NCBI GenBank assembly: GCA_027923965.1 | Contig: AP026969.1 | Location: forward strand, 1,364,001-1,428,000 | Direction of reading: 5' to 3' | DNA length: 64,000 nt | Origin: Comamonadaceae bacterium OS-1 | Lineage (GTDB): Bacteria; Pseudomonadota; Gammaproteobacteria; Burkholderiales; Burkholderiaceae_C | Shown: piece by piece, positions 31,432 through 42,155 of the stretch | Position numbering within the stretch: the stretch's first letter is position 1 | Layout of the letters: each line of letters opens with the position of its first letter | The notes under the pieces: generated by a model | The model's database searches: none | Told to the model about the DNA's origin: nothing | The model's input: the letters and a program-made list of their open reading frames with translations, nothing else | Made by a program: the position numbers and the translations under genes

Positions 31432-32907
31432 ATGGGATTGTTGAGCCTTGCCATCTGGATACCTATCTTTTTTGGCGTTGTACTTTTGGCCCTAGGCCGT
31501 GATGAGCAGGCCGGGGCCGTCCGTTGGGTCGCCCTGGTGGGTTCTGTGGTGAGCTTCCTGGTGACGTTGCCGCTGTACAGCGGTTTCAAGCTGGGCACTT
31601 CCGTGATGCAGTTTGTGGAGAACACCAGCTGGATCGAACGCTTTAATGTGAACTACCACCTGGGCGTGGATGGCATCTCGGTCTGGTTCGTGATCCTGAC
31701 GGCATTTATCAATGTCATCGTGGTCATCGCCGGCTGGGAAGCCATCACCCACAAGGTCAACCAGTACATGGGTGCCTTTTTGATCCTCAGCGGATTGATG
31801 ATTGGTGTCTTTTGCGCGCTGGACGGGATTTTGTTTTACGTCTTCTTCGAAGCCACCCTGATCCCGATGTACCTGATCATCGGTATCTGGGGCGGACCCA
31901 ACAAGATTTACGCGGCCTTCAAGTTCTTCCTGTACACGCTGCTGGGTTCCTTGTTGATGCTGGTCGCGCTGATTTTCCTGTACGTGAAGTCAGGCGGCAG
32001 TTTTGACATCGCCACCTGGCACCAGCTGCCTCTGGATAGCCGCACCCAGACCCTGCTGTTCTTCGCCTTCCTGTCGGCATTTGCGGTCAAGGTGCCCATG
32101 TGGCCAGTGCACACTTGGTTGCCCGATGTGCACGTGGAAGCGCCTACCGGTGGCTCTGCCGTGCTGGCGGCCATCATGCTGAAGCTGGGTGCCTACGGTT
32201 TCCTGCGGTTTTCCTTGCCCATCGCGCCCGACGCAGCCCATGAGTGGTCTGGCCTGATGATTGGCCTGTCGCTGACCGCCGTGGTGTATGTCGGCTTGGT
32301 GGCCATGGTGCAGGAAGACATGAAAAAGCTGGTGGCCTATTCGTCCGTAGCCCACATGGGTTTCGTGACCCTGGGTTTCTTCATCTTCAACCCGCTGGGT
32401 ATTGCGGGCGGCATTGTGCAGATGATTGCCCATGGCTTTGTGTCTGCTGCCATGTTCTTGTCTATCGGCGTGCTGTACGACCGCGTGCATTCCCGTGAAA
32501 TCGCCAGCTACGGCGGCGTGGTCAACACCATGCCCAAGTTTGCGGCCTTTGCCTTGCTGTTTGCCATGGCCAATTGCGGTTTGCCCGCCACGGCTGGCTT
32601 CGTGGGCGAGTGGATGGTGATTCTGGGTGCCGTGAAGTTCAACTTCTGGGTCGGTTTCGCTGCCGCCACTGCGCTGATTTTTGGTGCCGCCTACACCCTG
32701 TGGATGTACAAGCGCGTCTACCTGGGCCCGGTGACCAATGACCACGTGAAAGAGCTGACGGACATCAACGCCCGCGAATTCTTCATGCTGCTCCTGCTTG
32801 CGATCGCGGTGCTGGCCATGGGCCTGTATCCCAAGCCTTTCACCGATGTGATGGATGCCTCGGTGGCCGATTTGATCAAACACGTTGCAGTTTCCAAGCT
32901 CAACTGA
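31432..32907 (+). CDS. nuoM: NADH-quinone oxidoreductase subunit M
   Basis: A 491 aa antiporter-like proton-pumping subunit. Pump residues are recognisable in VFFEATLIPMYLIIG (Glu) and VPMWPVHTWLPDVHVEAPT (Lys/His). KLVAYSSVAHMGFV marks the broken helix. Full length; 13 bp after nuoL and 24 bp before nuoN. Confidence 0.98.
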   Translation: MGLLSLAIWIPIFFGVVLLALGRDEQAGAVRWVALVGSVVSFLVTLPLYSGFKLGTSVMQFVENTSWIERFNVNYHLGVDGISVWFVILTAFINVIVVIAGWEAITHKVNQYMGAFLILSGLMIGVFCALDGILFYVFFEATLIPMYLIIGIWGGPNKIYAAFKFFLYTLLGSLLMLVALIFLYVKSGGSFDIATWHQLPLDSRTQTLLFFAFLSAFAVKVPMWPVHTWLPDVHVEAPTGGSAVLAAIMLKLGAYGFLRFSLPIAPDAAHEWSGLMIGLSLTAVVYVGLVAMVQEDMKKLVAYSSVAHMGFVTLGFFIFNPLGIAGGIVQMIAHGFVSAAMFLSIGVLYDRVHSREIASYGGVVNTMPKFAAFALLFAMANCGLPATAGFVGEWMVILGAVKFNFWVGFAAATALIFGAAYTLWMYKRVYLGPVTNDHVKELTDINAREFFMLLLLAIAVLAMGLYPKPFTDVMDASVADLIKHVAVSKLN

Positions 32908-32931
32908 CCCCACTGGATTGAGAACGAAAAG

Positions 32932-34419
32932 ATGATTGACACAATCAGTTGGATCACGGTTTACCCTGAAATCGTGCTGCTGGCGATGGCCTGCATCATT
33001 GCGCTGGTCGACCTGGGCGTCAAAAGCCCACGCCGCACCGGCACCTATGCGCTGACCCTGCTGTCGCTGGGTGTAGTGGCCATCCTGCAAGGCTTGTACG
33101 CCAGCGGCAACACCACCTTGTACGGCTTTGGCAACATGGTCGTCAGCGACCCTATGGGCAACTGGCTCAAGTGCTTTGCCACCATCGCGGTCATGATCAC
33201 CCTGGTCTACGGTCGTCCGTACGCGGGCGACCGTGGCATGCTGCACGGCGGCGAGATGTTCACCCTGAGCATGTTTGCGCTCTTGGGCATGTCGGTGATG
33301 ATTTCGGGCAACAACTTCCTGGTCATCTACATGGGCCTGGAGCTGTTGACGCTGTCCAGCTACGCCCTGGTGGCGCTGCGCCGCGACAACGCCACCGCCA
33401 GCGAGGCCGCCATGAAGTACTTTGTGCTGGGGGCCCTGGCTTCGGGTTTCCTGCTGTACGGCTTGTCGATGATGTACGGTGCCACCGGCACGCTGGAAGT
33501 CGGCCAGGTCTTCAAGGTCATTGCCTCTGGCCAGGTCAAGCACCAGGTGCTGGTATTCGGGCTGGTGTTTGTGGTGGCCGGTCTGGCGTTCAAGCTGGGT
33601 GTGGTGCCATTCCACATGTGGATTCCCGACGTGTACCAGGGCGCACCCACTGCGGTGACGCTGATGATCGGCGGCGCGCCCAAGCTGGCGGCATTTGCCA
33701 TCTGCATCCGTTTGCTGGTGGAGGGCATGCTGCCGCTGGCGATCGACTGGCAGCAAATGCTGGTGGTCTTGTCGGTAGGCTCCTTGGCGCTGGGTAATCT
33801 GGCCGCCATCGCCCAAACCAACTTGAAGCGCATGCTGGCCTATTCCACCATTTCGCAGATGGGTTTTGTGCTGCTAGGCCTGCTGTCGGGTGTGGTTAAC
33901 GGCAATACCTTGTCGGCTGCCAATGCCTACAGCTCGTCCATGTTCTACGTCATCACCTATGTGCTGACCACGCTGGCCGGTTTCGGTGTCATCCTGCTGC
34001 TGGCCCGCGAAGGCTTTGAGAGCGAAGAAATCTCCGATCTCGCCGGCTTGAACGAACGCAGCCCCTTGTATGCCGCTGTGATGGCCATCTGCCTGTTCTC
34101 CATGGCCGGCATCCCGCCCATGGTCGGCTTCTACGCCAAGCTGTCGGTACTGCAGGCGCTGATCGCCTCGGGCTATACCGGCTACATCGCCCTGGCGGTG
34201 TTTGCAGTGGTGATGTCGCTGATCGGTGCCTTCTACTACCTGCGCGTGGTCAAGGTCATGTACTTCGATGCCCCCATTACCGCCACCACGGTGTCCGCAC
34301 CTCTGGACGTGCGGGCCGTGCTGTCGGTCAACGGCGCGCTGGTGTTGATTCTGGGTATCGTGCCCGGCGGCCTGATGACCTTGTGCGCACGGGCGATCGT
34401 GCTGACGCTGGGCACCTGA
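32932..34419 (+). CDS. nuoN: NADH-quinone oxidoreductase subunit N
   Basis: A 495 aa antiporter-like proton-pumping subunit, last of the core complex I genes. Family motifs are [32 protein letters not shown] and [18 protein letters not shown]. No odd features. The reading continues after 26 bp into a small DUF2818 gene. Confidence 0.98.
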   Translation: MIDTISWITVYPEIVLLAMACIIALVDLGVKSPRRTGTYALTLLSLGVVAILQGLYASGNTTLYGFGNMVVSDPMGNWLKCFATIAVMITLVYGRPYAGDRGMLHGGEMFTLSMFALLGMSVMISGNNFLVIYMGLELLTLSSYALVALRRDNATASEAAMKYFVLGALASGFLLYGLSMMYGATGTLEVGQVFKVIASGQVKHQVLVFGLVFVVAGLAFKLGVVPFHMWIPDVYQGAPTAVTLMIGGAPKLAAFAICIRLLVEGMLPLAIDWQQMLVVLSVGSLALGNLAAIAQTNLKRMLAYSTISQMGFVLLGLLSGVVNGNTLSAANAYSSSMFYVITYVLTTLAGFGVILLLAREGFESEEISDLAGLNERSPLYAAVMAICLFSMAGIPPMVGFYAKLSVLQALIASGYTGYIALAVFAVVMSLIGAFYYLRVVKVMYFDAPITATTVSAPLDVRAVLSVNGALVLILGIVPGGLMTLCARAIVLTLGT

Positions 34420-34445
34420 TGGTGGCTGGCAGGGTGGTCCATTAA

Positions 34446-34748
34446 GTGACCCAGACCGTATCCGTTTGGTTGGTGCTGTTGGCGGCCGTGTGTGCCGCCA
34501 ATCTGCCGTTCATGGGCCGCCGCCTGTTTCTGGTGTTCACGCTGGCCCGGCCCAAGACCTTGGCCATGCGCCTGGGCGAATTGGTGGTGTACTACTTTGT
34601 GGTGGGTGGTCTGGGTTTGCTGCTGGAAAACCACGGCGGCCAGATTGCTCCCCAGGGCTGGGAGTTCTATGCCATCACCGGCACCCTGTTCGTCACACTG
34701 GCTTTTCCAGGTTTCATTGCCCGGTATCTGCTCAAGCACCGCATTTGA
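34446..34748 (+). CDS. DUF2818 family small membrane protein
   Basis: A 100 aa protein with a GTG start at 34446. It has three predicted membrane spans: WLVLLAAVCAANLPFM, LVVYYFVVGGLGLLLE and FVTLAFPGFIARYLL. I recognise it as the DUF2818 type that follows nuoN in many betaproteobacteria. That conserved position suggests an accessory or assembly role in complex I, but no function is shown. No cofactor motif is visible. Confidence 0.8.
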   Translation: MTQTVSVWLVLLAAVCAANLPFMGRRLFLVFTLARPKTLAMRLGELVVYYFVVGGLGLLLENHGGQIAPQGWEFYAITGTLFVTLAFPGFIARYLLKHRI

Positions 34749-34790
34749 GCTTTGCCGAACTGCCGCCGGTGACGCTGTCGGCCCTTCCGA

Positions 34791-35393
34791 ATGACTTCCA
34801 TGCCACTCCCCGACCAGCACCTCGTTGAGCACAAGACCAACAGCGAAGAGCTGCTTAAAGGCGGCTTTCTGCACGCCTTCCGCGACACCGTGCGATTGCC
34901 CGATGGCCGTAGCGCCACGCGAGAGTACGTCAAACACCCCGGCGCGGTGATGGTCGTCCCCATGCTGGACGACGGCCGCCTGGTGCTGGAGCGCCAGTTC
35001 CGCTATCCGCTGGACCGGGTGATGGTCGAATTTCCAGCGGGCAAGCTGGATGCAGGGGAGTCCACCTTCGCCTGCGCCCAGCGCGAGCTGCTCGAAGAAA
35101 CCGGCTATTCCGCCACCGAATGGGCGCGCGCGGGCATGCTGCACCCGGTGATTGCCTACTCCACCGAATTTATCGATATCTGGTTTGCCCGCGGCCTGAC
35201 CCTGGGTGAGCGCAATCTGGATGCGGGTGAGTTTCTGGACGTATTCACCGCCACCTTGCCCGAGCTGCTCGAATGGTGCCGCGATGGCCGGGTGACCGAC
35301 AGTAAGACCACGACGGCTGCGCTATGGCTGCAAAACCTGGCTTCGGGCGCCTGGTCGTTGGATTGGCAGCCTACCGCGTCTGTAGTAGGCTAG
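34791..35393 (+). CDS. NUDIX hydrolase, probable ADP-ribose pyrophosphatase
   Basis: A 200 aa protein with a full Nudix box GX5EX7RELLEETG (AGESTFACAQRELLEETGYS, about residues 84-103), whose Glu residues bind Mg. The order of upstream strands (VVPMLDDGRLVLERQFRYP) and the length fit the ADP-ribose pyrophosphatase subgroup (NudF-like), which hydrolyses ADP-ribose to AMP and ribose 5-phosphate. Substrate is inferred. It starts 42 bp after the DUF2818 gene and probably shares its transcript. Confidence 0.88.
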   Translation: MTSMPLPDQHLVEHKTNSEELLKGGFLHAFRDTVRLPDGRSATREYVKHPGAVMVVPMLDDGRLVLERQFRYPLDRVMVEFPAGKLDAGESTFACAQRELLEETGYSATEWARAGMLHPVIAYSTEFIDIWFARGLTLGERNLDAGEFLDVFTATLPELLEWCRDGRVTDSKTTTAALWLQNLASGAWSLDWQPTASVVG

Positions 35394-35398
35394 TCGGC

Positions 35399-35860
35399 AT
35401 GAAAGTCCTGGATCTCCAATGCGCCCACCAGCATACCTTCGAAGGCTGGTTTGGGTCAGAGGATGATTTCCAGAGCCAGCTTGCCCGCGGCCTGGTTGAA
35501 TGCCCGCTGTGCGGCAGCAGCCAGATCGTCAAAAAGCTCAGCGCGCCGCGTCTGAACCTGGGCGCTGTGCAGATCCCCGCCCCGAGCGATACCCCACCTG
35601 CCGCCGATCCTGGCCCGGCGTCCGTGCCATCGCCCGAAGCCCAGGCTGCCTGGATGAACATGGTCCGCCACGTCATTGCCAATACCGAAGACGTGGGCAG
35701 CCAGTTTGCCGAAGAGGCCCGCAAAATCCACTACGGTGAGCGCAAGGAGCGCAACATCCGGGGCGAGGCGACCGTGGAAGAAACCGAAGCCTTGCTGGAC
35801 GAAGGCATCGACGTGCTGCCGCTGCCGATTCCAGCAGCCCTTAAAAGGCCGTTGCAGTAG
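35399..35860 (+). CDS. DUF1178 family protein with zinc-ribbon-like N-terminus
   Basis: A 153 aa soluble protein beginning MKVLDLQCAHQHTFEGWFGS, with a CPLCGSS knuckle at about residues 38-44, so four potential metal ligands (Cys8, His10 or His12, Cys, Cys). The C-terminal part has AAWMNMVRHVIANTEDVG and a GERKERNIRGEA stretch typical of DUF1178. Function unknown. The start ATG at 35399 lies five bases after the NUDIX stop, so it is operon-linked. Confidence 0.85.
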   Translation: MKVLDLQCAHQHTFEGWFGSEDDFQSQLARGLVECPLCGSSQIVKKLSAPRLNLGAVQIPAPSDTPPAADPGPASVPSPEAQAAWMNMVRHVIANTEDVGSQFAEEARKIHYGERKERNIRGEATVEETEALLDEGIDVLPLPIPAALKRPLQ

Positions 35861-35865
35861 CCGTT

Positions 35866-35935
35866 TGCTATCTTTGTTGAAAAAATAAAGATAGCACCTC
35901 GTGCCGGTTGGATAAGCACAGGATGCCTATTCGAT
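35866..35935 (+). repeat. Dispersed short repeat, copy 4 (after the DUF1178 gene)
   Basis: Forward copy. The left part is a hairpin, TGCTATCTTT (35866-35875) with AAAGATAGCA (35887-35896), and the right part reads GTGCCGGTTGGATAAGCACA. It lies directly behind the DUF1178 stop codon and may act as a transcript-end structure. Confidence 0.65.
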
Positions 35936-35940
35936 ACCAT

Positions 35941-35979
35941 AAAAAAGGCCTGAAAATGCCAATTTGGCGTTTTCAGGCC
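35941..35979 (-). terminator. Intrinsic terminator for gdhA
   Basis: On the minus strand GGCCTGAAAA (from 35979) pairs with TTTTCAGGCC (to 35947), with an inner GCC/GGC helix, followed by TTTTTT. It lies about 50 bp past the gdhA stop. The plus-strand operon ending in the DUF1178 gene could also use the stem but lacks a strong T-run on that side. Confidence 0.8.
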
Positions 35980-36031
35980 GGTCCATCGCATCAGCAGACC
36001 AGCCAGCGCCGGTCTGCTGCCGCAGCAGGGA

Positions 36032-37327
<1,296 letters not shown>

Positions 37328-37417
37328 GGAATAAATCCTTGTGTTATCAGAGAAGCCGAAGCTTAAAACCCCGATTGGCTTCTGTCCAAGGCCAGCTTTA
37401 AGGCCATCTATGCACAA

Positions 37418-37446
37418 AATGTATGGGTTGCCGGGTGTCGCCTCAA
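37418..37446 (-). promoter_or_regulatory. Candidate sigma-70 promoter for gdhA
   Basis: On the minus strand TTGAGG (37446-37441) and TACATT (37423-37418) are separated by exactly 17 bp, about 90 bp before the gdhA start. The -35 overlaps the stop codon of the upstream FUSC gene. Based on sequence resemblance only. Confidence 0.4.
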
Positions 37447-39623
37447 CCCGCCGGGTCCACCGCCAGCAGCCGTCCGGCCTGCACGCGCAGTGGCGGCAGC
37501 AAGTTGCCGATCAGGGCCAGTTGGCTTTGCACCACCCGGTGGGCCGCGTCGGTGGGCGCGGCGCACAAGGCCTCCAGCACGGCTTCCTCGTCGGGATTGG
37601 CGGGAGGTACTGGCTGGCTCTGGGCCAGGCTGGTGGCCAGTGCATCCAGTGTCTTACCGATCAGCGCGGCGGCCTGTTCCGTGGCCGCGTCGCTCGGGGC
37701 GTTGTGCAAGGCCTCGCGGTGCGCGCCCAGGCCCGACAGGTAGTTCAGCAAGGTGTGCGAGAGCAGCAGAAACCGCAAGCCGCTGTCGCTGCGGCCCTGC
37801 AGAAAGCCCGGCTCCTGGAACAGGTTGGACAGCGCGGTGGACAGGGCCGCATCCGCGTTGTGCGCATTGCGCCGGGCCGTGCGGTAGGCCAGGTCGTCGC
37901 GCTGGCCACCAAGTCCGCTTTTGTACTGGGCCATGATCTCGCGCAAATACTGGTTGCAGGTAGCCAGGGTGCGGGCCGCCACCTCGTGCATGCGGCGGCC
38001 CTGCCAGTCGGGCAGGATGAAGAACACCGCCAGCCCGGCGATCAGGCTGCCCACCACGGTGTCCACCATGCGCGGCACGATCAGGCCGTAGCCGTCGCCA
38101 ATCTGGTTGAAGCTCAGCAGCACCAGCAGCGTCATCGAGCCGGTGGCCAGCGCGTAGTGCCGGGTGCGGTTGCCAAAGAACACCACGCCCGCAGCCACCG
38201 CAAACATGGCCTGCAGCAGCAGGCTGGGGAATAGCCGGAACAGCGCCCAGCCCACCACCAGCCCGGCCATGGTGCCCACCACCCGCTGCACCATGCGGCG
38301 GCGGGTTGCGCCAAAGCTCTGCTGGCACACAAAGACCGTGGTCAGCAAAATCCAGTAGCCCTGGCGCGCATGCAGCCAGTGCAGCAGCCCGTAGCCCACC
38401 GCCAGCGCAATGCTCAGGCGCACCGCGTGGCGAAACAGCGGCGTGGCCGGGGTCAGCTGCCGCCACACCCGGTCGAACGCGTCGCGCAGCGACTGGGGCG
38501 AGCGGTCCAGCAGGGCGTGGTCTTGCACCTCGGCTTCGGGGGCGGGCAGGCTGGCGCTGGTCAGGCGGGTCTGCAGCGTGCCCAGGTTTTTGGCCAGCGC
38601 CGTCAAGGTGCCCAGCAGGCGCTGCCAATGCGGTTGCTGCAGGCCTTCCAGGTGCGCCAGCGCGTCTTGCAGGTCTTGCTGCGCCTGGGCGCTCACCGTG
38701 TCGGGAATCACCGCCACGCGCAGCAAGATCGCCCGCGCCAGCCGCTCGCAGGCATGGCCTTGCAGGCGCAGCAGGCGCTGGCAGCGGAACAGCACATCGC
38801 TGTGGAAAAAGGTCTCGGTCAGCTCGCTGTAGGGCGAATGCGAGGAGCTGGCCCGCTCGTGCACCTCCTGGGCGATGAAGTACAGCCGCAGGTAGTACTG
38901 CATGCGGTGGCTGGGCACGGCCTCCAGCCGGTTCAGGATGCTTTCCTTGGTGGTGTTCAGCGCAGTGACCACCGCGCCGTTGCGCTGCGCCAGGGCCAGG
39001 CGCTTGACCTCCTGGTCCACCCCACGCACCGGTTCAAACAAAGAGGCCTTCAGCGTCAAGTAACTCCCCAGCACCCGGTACAGTGCCGCCAGGTTCTGCT
39101 GCACCGGCTGGTGGGTGAACAGCACGCACCACAGCACCGACAGCAGGCCGTACCACGTGGCCCCGGTCAGCAGCAGTGCGGGCTCCAGCCACAGCGCGTT
39201 GCCCGAGCCGCTGCGCTGGTCCATGCCGATGGTGGTGTAGATCGACAAGATCAGTGTGCCGTAGGCAATGGCCTGGTAGCGCGGGCTGATGGCCCCCAGC
39301 ATGGTCAGGCAAAAGGTGGCCAGCACCAGGCTGATGGGGAACAGCACCGGGTGCGGAAACAGCGTCTGCACCGCAAACGCGGCCAGCGCAAAGCACAGCA
39401 GCGTGACCAGCAGCGCCCGCAGCCGCCCGCGCCAGTTGTCGTCCGTCTCGGCCAGCGCGCAGGCAATGGTGCCCAGAAACACCGGCATCACCAGCGCCAT
39501 CTGGTCGTTCACCCAACCCACCGCCATGGTGGTGCTCAGCGCGATGAAGATGCGCAGGCTATAGGGAAAGGTGTCCAGCGCCCACAGGCGGCGCAAAGAC
39601 TGGGAGAGTGGCAAAAAGGGCAT
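37443..39623 (-). CDS. FUSC/YccS-type integral membrane protein (putative aromatic-acid-type efflux)
   Basis: A 726 aa inner-membrane protein with two hydrophobic blocks, about residues 20-180 and 390-520, each several spans. They are separated by a soluble helical region and followed by a cytoplasmic C-terminal domain. This layout is typical of the fusaric-acid-resistance / YccS-YhfK superfamily. The second block begins around [21 protein letters not shown]. Substrate is unknown. No AaeA-like membrane fusion partner is adjacent, so the YccS/YhfK class fits better than AaeB. The start region coincides with the end of a dispersed repeat upstream. Confidence 0.85.
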   Translation of the reverse strand: MPFLPLSQSLRRLWALDTFPYSLRIFIALSTTMAVGWVNDQMALVMPVFLGTIACALAETDDNWRGRLRALLVTLLCFALAAFAVQTLFPHPVLFPISLVLATFCLTMLGAISPRYQAIAYGTLILSIYTTIGMDQRSGSGNALWLEPALLLTGATWYGLLSVLWCVLFTHQPVQQNLAALYRVLGSYLTLKASLFEPVRGVDQEVKRLALAQRNGAVVTALNTTKESILNRLEAVPSHRMQYYLRLYFIAQEVHERASSSHSPYSELTETFFHSDVLFRCQRLLRLQGHACERLARAILLRVAVIPDTVSAQAQQDLQDALAHLEGLQQPHWQRLLGTLTALAKNLGTLQTRLTSASLPAPEAEVQDHALLDRSPQSLRDAFDRVWRQLTPATPLFRHAVRLSIALAVGYGLLHWLHARQGYWILLTTVFVCQQSFGATRRRMVQRVVGTMAGLVVGWALFRLFPSLLLQAMFAVAAGVVFFGNRTRHYALATGSMTLLVLLSFNQIGDGYGLIVPRMVDTVVGSLIAGLAVFFILPDWQGRRMHEVAARTLATCNQYLREIMAQYKSGLGGQRDDLAYRTARRNAHNADAALSTALSNLFQEPGFLQGRSDSGLRFLLLSHTLLNYLSGLGAHREALHNAPSDAATEQAAALIGKTLDALATSLAQSQPVPPANPDEEAVLEALCAAPTDAAHRVVQSQLALIGNLLPPLRVQAGRLLAVDPAG

Positions 39624-39630
39624 GCGAGCT

Positions 39631-39690
39631 TTACTATCAAAAATAGAGCTGCTCGTGCTGGTGGAATAAGCACGAGACCCTTATTTTATG
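39631..39690 (+). repeat. Dispersed short repeat, copy 5 (FUSC gene upstream region)
   Basis: One of the best-preserved forward copies: TACTATCAAAAATAGAGCTG, then CTCGTGCTGGTGGAATAAGC, then ACGAGACCCTTATTTTATG. It lies between the FUSC start and the stop of the ABC exporter, the only sequence in that spacer, and so carries or borders whatever promoter drives the FUSC gene. Confidence 0.75.
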
Positions 39691-39709
39691 CACAAACCGT
39701 GCCCGGGCC

Positions 39710-41539
39710 CTAGGCCGTGAACTGCAGCGCGGCCAGCCGGGCGTACACCCCGTCTTGCGCCACCAGGGCTGCGTGCGTGCCCTGTTCTACGATGCGGCCA
39801 TGCTCCAGCACCACGATGCGGTTGGCCTGCTGCACGGTGGCCAGGCGGTGGGCAATCACCAGGGTGGTACGGCCCCGCATGGCGGATTCCAGGGCCGCCT
39901 GCACCATGCGTTCGCTTTCTGCGTCCAGCGCGCTGGTGGCTTCGTCCAGCAGCAGCAGCGGGGCGTTTTTCAGCATGGCGCGGGCAATCGCCACGCGCTG
40001 GCGCTGGCCGCCGCTCAGGCGCACACCGCGCTCGCCCAGGAAGGTGTTGTAGCCCTCGGGCAGGGCCGTGATGAAGGCGTGGGCAAAGGCCGATTCGGCG
40101 GCCGCCATCACCTCGGCATCGGTGGCGTCGGGGCGGCCATAGCGGATGTTTTCCATCGCGCTGGTGGAGAACATCACCGCGTCCTGCGGCACGATGCCGA
40201 TGTGCTGTCGCAGGTCATTGAGTGCCAGGTCGCGGGTGGCCACGCCGTCGAGCCGGATGCGGCCCGACTGCGGATCGTAAAAGCGCAGCAGCAGCTGGAA
40301 CACCGTGCTCTTGCCCGCACCGCTGGCCCCCACCAGGGCCACGGTTTCGCCGGGGGCCACGCTCAGGCTGAAATCGGCCAGGGCGGGCTGCAACGGGCGC
40401 GACGGGTAGTTGAAGTTGATATTTTCAAAAACAATAGCACTCCCTGCCTGTGTGACAAGCACAGGGGCCGGATTTTGTGCAGACTGGATCGGCGACTCGG
40501 TGGCCAGCAATTCCATCAGCCGCTCGCTCGCACCGGCGGCCCGCAGCACATCGCCATACACCTCGCCCAGCACCGCGGTGGCACTGGCCAGAATGATCAC
40601 GTACACCACCGTCTGCCCCAGGTGCCCGGCGGTAATGCTGCCCTGCAAAACGGCCTGCGTGCCCTGGTACAGGCCCCACAGCAGCGCGGCAGACGTGGCG
40701 ATGATGATGAAGGCCACCAGCACCGAACGCGCCTTGCTGCGCCCCACGGCGGTCTGGAAGGCGGCGGCGGTGGAGGCGGCAAAGCGCGTCGATTCGCGCC
40801 CCTCGGCGGTGTAGCTCTGCACCACCGGAATGGCGTTGAGCACCTCGGCGGCGATGGCGCTGCTGTCGGCCACCCGGTCCTGGCTGGCCCGCGACAGTTT
40901 GCGCACCCGCCGCCCAAACCAGGCGCTGGGCAGCACGATCAGCACCAAGATGCCAAACACCTGCGTCATCACCACCGGGTTGGTCCACACCAGCACGCCC
41001 AGGGCGCCCAGGCCCATCACTGCATTGCGCAGACCCATGCTCAGCGACGAGCCCACCACCGTTTGCACCAGCGTGGTGTCCACCGTCAGGCGCGACAGCA
41101 CCTCGCCGGTCTGGGTGGTTTCAAAAAACTGCGGGCTTTGGCGCAACACATGGCTGTACACCGCGTTGCGGATGTCGGCGGTGACGCGTTCGCCCAGCCA
41201 GCTCACGGTGTAGAAGCGCGCCGCCGAAAACAGGCCCAGCGCTGCGGCCACCGCAAACAGCTCGAAAAAATGGCCCCGCAGTGCCAGCAGTTGCGCGCCC
41301 CGGTCCACGCCGCCGTCGGCCCCGGTGCGTACCAGTCCCTGGTCGATCAGTGCCCGCAGCGCCAGCGGAAACGCCAGCGTTGCCGCCGCCGCCAGCACCA
41401 GAAACACGATGGCCAGGGCTATGCGAAAGCGGTAGGGCCGCAGGAAGGGCAGCAGGCCCGACAGCGAGCGCGGGGAACCCTTGGCCCCCGCAGAGGCGGA
41501 CGCGGAGGAGGGGACAGAAGGAAGTGCAGAGGTGGCCAT
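39710..41539 (-). CDS. ABC exporter, fused permease/ATPase (MsbA/multidrug type)
   Basis: A 609 aa half-transporter: six-span membrane domain (about residues 40-330) and ATPase domain (about 365-600) with Walker A GASGAGKSTVFQLLL, signature LSGGQRQRVAIARAML, Walker B LLLLDEATSALD and the H-loop His in VIAHRLATV. It should work as a homodimer exporting lipids or hydrophobic drugs. Start chosen at ATG 41539 (MATSALPSVPSSASASA), without an obvious ribosome site. The linker between domains (around NPAPVLVTQAGSAIVF) is encoded by a dispersed repeat copy. Divergent from a marR-led efflux operon, which may share control. Confidence 0.92.
   Translation of the reverse strand: MATSALPSVPSSASASAGAKGSPRSLSGLLPFLRPYRFRIALAIVFLVLAAAATLAFPLALRALIDQGLVRTGADGGVDRGAQLLALRGHFFELFAVAAALGLFSAARFYTVSWLGERVTADIRNAVYSHVLRQSPQFFETTQTGEVLSRLTVDTTLVQTVVGSSLSMGLRNAVMGLGALGVLVWTNPVVMTQVFGILVLIVLPSAWFGRRVRKLSRASQDRVADSSAIAAEVLNAIPVVQSYTAEGRESTRFAASTAAAFQTAVGRSKARSVLVAFIIIATSAALLWGLYQGTQAVLQGSITAGHLGQTVVYVIILASATAVLGEVYGDVLRAAGASERLMELLATESPIQSAQNPAPVLVTQAGSAIVFENINFNYPSRPLQPALADFSLSVAPGETVALVGASGAGKSTVFQLLLRFYDPQSGRIRLDGVATRDLALNDLRQHIGIVPQDAVMFSTSAMENIRYGRPDATDAEVMAAAESAFAHAFITALPEGYNTFLGERGVRLSGGQRQRVAIARAMLKNAPLLLLDEATSALDAESERMVQAALESAMRGRTTLVIAHRLATVQQANRIVVLEHGRIVEQGTHAALVAQDGVYARLAALQFTA
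40424..40480 (+). repeat. Dispersed short repeat, copy 6, inside the ABC exporter gene
   Basis: Forward copy inside the coding region: TCAAAAACAATAGCAC, then CTGTGTGACAAGCACAGG and GGCCGGATTTTGTG. It is read in frame from the opposite strand as the linker between the transporter membrane and ATPase domains. It stands out as AT-richer than the flanking sequence. Confidence 0.65.
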
Positions 41540-41581
41540 GTTCCGAGTGTAGCCAAATCTAATGCCCAAACAAACAAAGAC

Positions 41582-41610
41582 TTGACAGTAATTGCTTAGG
41601 CAATTAATAT
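41582..41610 (+). promoter_or_regulatory. marR promoter with palindromic operator in the spacer
   Basis: A consensus -35 TTGACA (41582-41587) and TAATAT -10 (41605-41610) are exactly 17 bp apart. The spacer holds the palindrome TAATTGC-TTAG-GCAATTA (41589-41606), which overlaps the -10. Operators of this size and position are typical of MarR-family autorepression. The predicted transcription start near 41617 is about 2 nt from the ATG at 41619. Confidence 0.75.
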
Positions 41611-41618
41611 TCCGACCC

Positions 41619-42155
41619 ATGACTACACGCCCAACCCCTATGCCGGAGCCTGCGCCGGTGTTCTACGCCGCAGACAACTATGTTGCTGGCGGCACCGGCG
41701 TCGGCCACCTGCTGGCGCGCGTCTTCAACATGCTCGCCCAGGAGCTGGAGCGCCAGTTCGAGCCCAGTGGCCTGACCAATGCGCAGTGGAAACCGCTGTT
41801 CAAACTGTCCACCGGCGAGGTGTCCACCGTGGCCGAGCTGGCCCGTGTGTGCACCCTGGATGCCGGTGGCATGACCCGCATGCTGGACCGCCTGGAGGCC
41901 AAGGGCCTGGTGCAGCGCGTGCGTTCCAGCGAAGACCGCCGGGTGGTGAATCTGGAGATCACCGAAGCCGGGCGCGATGCCGCCAAGGTCATTCCCGAAG
42001 TGCTCAGCCGGGTGCAAAACGCCTACCTCGCAGGCTTCTCGGTCGAGGAGTGGGAGGCCCTGAAAAGCTACCTGCGCCGCATGCTCGACAACGCCAACGA
42101 TTTCCAACAAGCCCAACAAACCCCATCCGATGCCGGAGAAAACAATGCCGTTTAA
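41619..42155 (+). CDS. MarR-family transcriptional regulator of the efflux operon
   Basis: A 178 aa winged-helix repressor. The HTH/wing region includes LTNAQWKPLFKLSTGEVS, LARVCTLDAGGMTRMLDRLE and the wing motif SEDRRVVNLEITEAGRD. Start either ATG 41619 (MTTRPTPMPEP) or 41640 (MPEPAPVFY); neither has a ribosome site. The promoter position implies a leaderless message starting at 41619. It overlaps the following outer membrane factor gene, so it is the first gene of the efflux operon and most likely represses it until a drug or phenolic ligand binds. Confidence 0.92.
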   Translation: MTTRPTPMPEPAPVFYAADNYVAGGTGVGHLLARVFNMLAQELERQFEPSGLTNAQWKPLFKLSTGEVSTVAELARVCTLDAGGMTRMLDRLEAKGLVQRVRSSEDRRVVNLEITEAGRDAAKVIPEVLSRVQNAYLAGFSVEEWEALKSYLRRMLDNANDFQQAQQTPSDAGENNAV

